Below are positions 12,653 to 13,579 of a DNA stretch of 13,579 bases, in pieces. The notes beneath the pieces are model-generated. The model saw nothing but the letters and a program-made list of their open reading frames with translations, did not search any database and was not told the origin of the DNA. The translations under genes were made by a program, and so were the position numbers. The first letter of the stretch is position 1; each line of letters starts with the position of its first letter. This DNA is from a bacterium (lineage in GTDB: Bacteria; Planctomycetota; J058; JAJDCP01). The DNA is taken from contig JAUIEM010000275.1 in the NCBI GenBank assembly GCA_030428695.1, forward strand, positions 1 through 13,579, in the 5' to 3' direction.

Positions 12653-13579
12653 ATGTTGTCCAGCTCCGTGCGCCTCCGCGCGCTCCCTCCGCTCCTCGCC
12701 GTCCTGCTCGCCGCGTTGCCCGCGGCGGCGGACGAGTTTCGCCGCATCCCCTTCGACGAGATCAAGGTCAACGACGTCCTCAAGGACGGCGACGCCCTGT
12801 GCCTGGTGCGGGTCGTCAACAGCGGCGAGATCAGGGTGTTCTTCAGCGGCACCGAGCGGACGATCAGCCGCGCGGAGTACGACTCGAGCGACATGACGAT
12901 CAAGCGCAAGGACCGCGTGCTCGATCCCGACGCCCCGCCGCCCGTCGAGCCCCCGCCCGAGGGGCTGCCCGCCTACGGACCGATCGCGGCCGACGAGCTG
13001 CGGGTCGGCATGTACGTCGAGGTCAACGACGACTGGGGCATCGTCAAGTCGGTGCGCCGCGACGGCACGCTGGTCTACCGGCCCAAGGGCGGCTTCGCCG
13101 ACGCGACCGTCGGCCCGCCCTTCGACCGGCTCGTCCACATCCCCGAGCGGGAGTGGATCCCCGACCCGATCGATCCGTCGTCGGGCGAGCCGGTGCCCGA
13201 GACGCCCGTCGCCCGCGACGCGCTCGACATGGAGAACAACCGGACGATCGTGACCATCCCGGTCGAGGCCCCGCGCGAGGGCAGCATCCACGCCCGTCGC
13301 CTGGTCAAGGTCGCCCTCTTCCGCAAGGCCGACCTGCTCTCTACCGACGACGAGATGCAGTGGCTGGCGAACGATCCGGAGGGCCCGAGCGGCTACACGC
13401 TGCACACCGGCCGCGACGGACACGCCGTGTACGCGCGGCCGTCCGGCGTGACGATGACCAAGTCGGTGTGGGTCGACCCGCTCGTCGCGACGGACACTGC
13501 CTACAGCTTCGAGATCGTCTTCGACGAGCAGTGGGTCGAGCTGCGCAGCGTGACCTGGGACACCTCGGTGCGGGAGATG
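12653..13579 (+). CDS. Secreted protein of unknown function (3' end outside window)
   Basis: An open frame of 309 codons reaches the right edge without a stop. ATG 12653 has GGGAG six bases upstream. The first 26 residues are a classical signal peptide: basic VRLR, hydrophobic ALPPLLAVLLAALPA, likely cut after AAA before DEF. The mature part starts with two short beta-rich modules of similar flavour, DEIKVNDVLKDGDALCLVRV (about 35-54) and DELRVGMYVEVNDDWGIVKS (about 115-134), which could be SH3-like barrels. They are linked by a Pro-rich hinge (PDAPPPVEPPPEG). A later segment (about 195-309) has long strand-like stretches. No catalytic motif, lipobox or TM helix is seen. I do not recognise the family. 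The codon pattern (nearly all G/C third positions) supports coding on this strand despite a long opposite-strand frame at 12617-13423. Confidence 0.83.
   Translation, partial: MLSSSVRLRALPPLLAVLLAALPAAADEFRRIPFDEIKVNDVLKDGDALCLVRVVNSGEIRVFFSGTERTISRAEYDSSDMTIKRKDRVLDPDAPPPVEPPPEGLPAYGPIAADELRVGMYVEVNDDWGIVKSVRRDGTLVYRPKGGFADATVGPPFDRLVHIPEREWIPDPIDPSSGEPVPETPVARDALDMENNRTIVTIPVEAPREGSIHARRLVKVALFRKADLLSTDDEMQWLANDPEGPSGYTLHTGRDGHAVYARPSGVTMTKSVWVDPLVATDTAYSFEIVFDEQWVELRSVTWDTSVREM

Noticed and set aside
11872..12909. 345-residue minus-strand frame across the small lipoprotein
   Set aside because: It is antisense to a gene with lipobox and ribosome site and shows no domain.
12617..13423. 268-residue minus-strand frame at the right end
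   Set aside because: The plus frame has a ribosome site and signal peptide and stays open for 309 codons. The minus frame is Arg/Val/Asp-biased without motifs.
1..13579. CRISPR array, insertion sequence, integrase, tRNA or rRNA
   Set aside because: No spaced direct repeats, no transposase or recombinase motifs, and no recognisable RNA gene were seen on either strand.

Overview
The window is very GC-rich DNA (clearly above 65% by eye) from a Gram-negative-type bacterium. It has lipoprotein signal sequences with lipoboxes, strong GGAGG ribosome binding sites, GTG starts, and tightly overlapping genes (ATGA, TGATG and GTGA junctions). The combination of an ECF sigma factor, a methyltransferase with a tetratricopeptide tail, and large von Willebrand factor A (VWA) envelope proteins would fit Myxococcota or Planctomycetota. 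That placement is an inference; no marker gene is present. I see no mobile element, CRISPR array, tRNA or rRNA, and no gene-free stretch longer than 300 bases.

Left part (1-2411). On the minus strand, an apparent two-gene operon encodes a MidA-like SAM-dependent methyltransferase with C-terminal TPRs. Eleven bases downstream follows an OmpR-type response regulator that runs off the left edge. A housekeeping-type promoter is visible upstream.

Region 2412-4257 (plus). Three overlapping genes encode an ECF sigma factor, a small single-TM protein with an unusual hexapeptide-repeat linker (probable anti-sigma factor), and a signal peptidase I with an extra N-terminal membrane domain. The overlaps suggest one translationally coupled unit linking envelope-responsive transcription to protein export.

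Region 4379-5981. A short-chain dehydrogenase (minus) and a TetR regulator (plus) diverge from a 118-bp gap. The gap holds a consensus-like -35/-10 pair. One perfect 13-bp palindrome lies just downstream of the -10, and a second, imperfect copy fills the -35/-10 spacer exactly 22 bp away. This predicts that TetR represses the dehydrogenase gene.

Region 6019-13579. This is an envelope cluster of proteins I do not recognise as a named system. A four-TM protein with a proline/alanine/glutamine-rich tail (minus) diverges from a VWA lipoprotein, which overlaps by GTGA a second VWA protein with signal peptide, one TM helix and an acidic cytoplasmic tail. A small lipoprotein and a secreted protein (open at the right edge) follow. 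The 258-bp divergent gap carries an array of three GTGCAG half-sites that can form two alternative inverted repeats. The paired VWA genes are the best candidate here for an undescribed system: surface VWA ligand-binding modules, one lipid-anchored and one able to connect to the cytoplasm.
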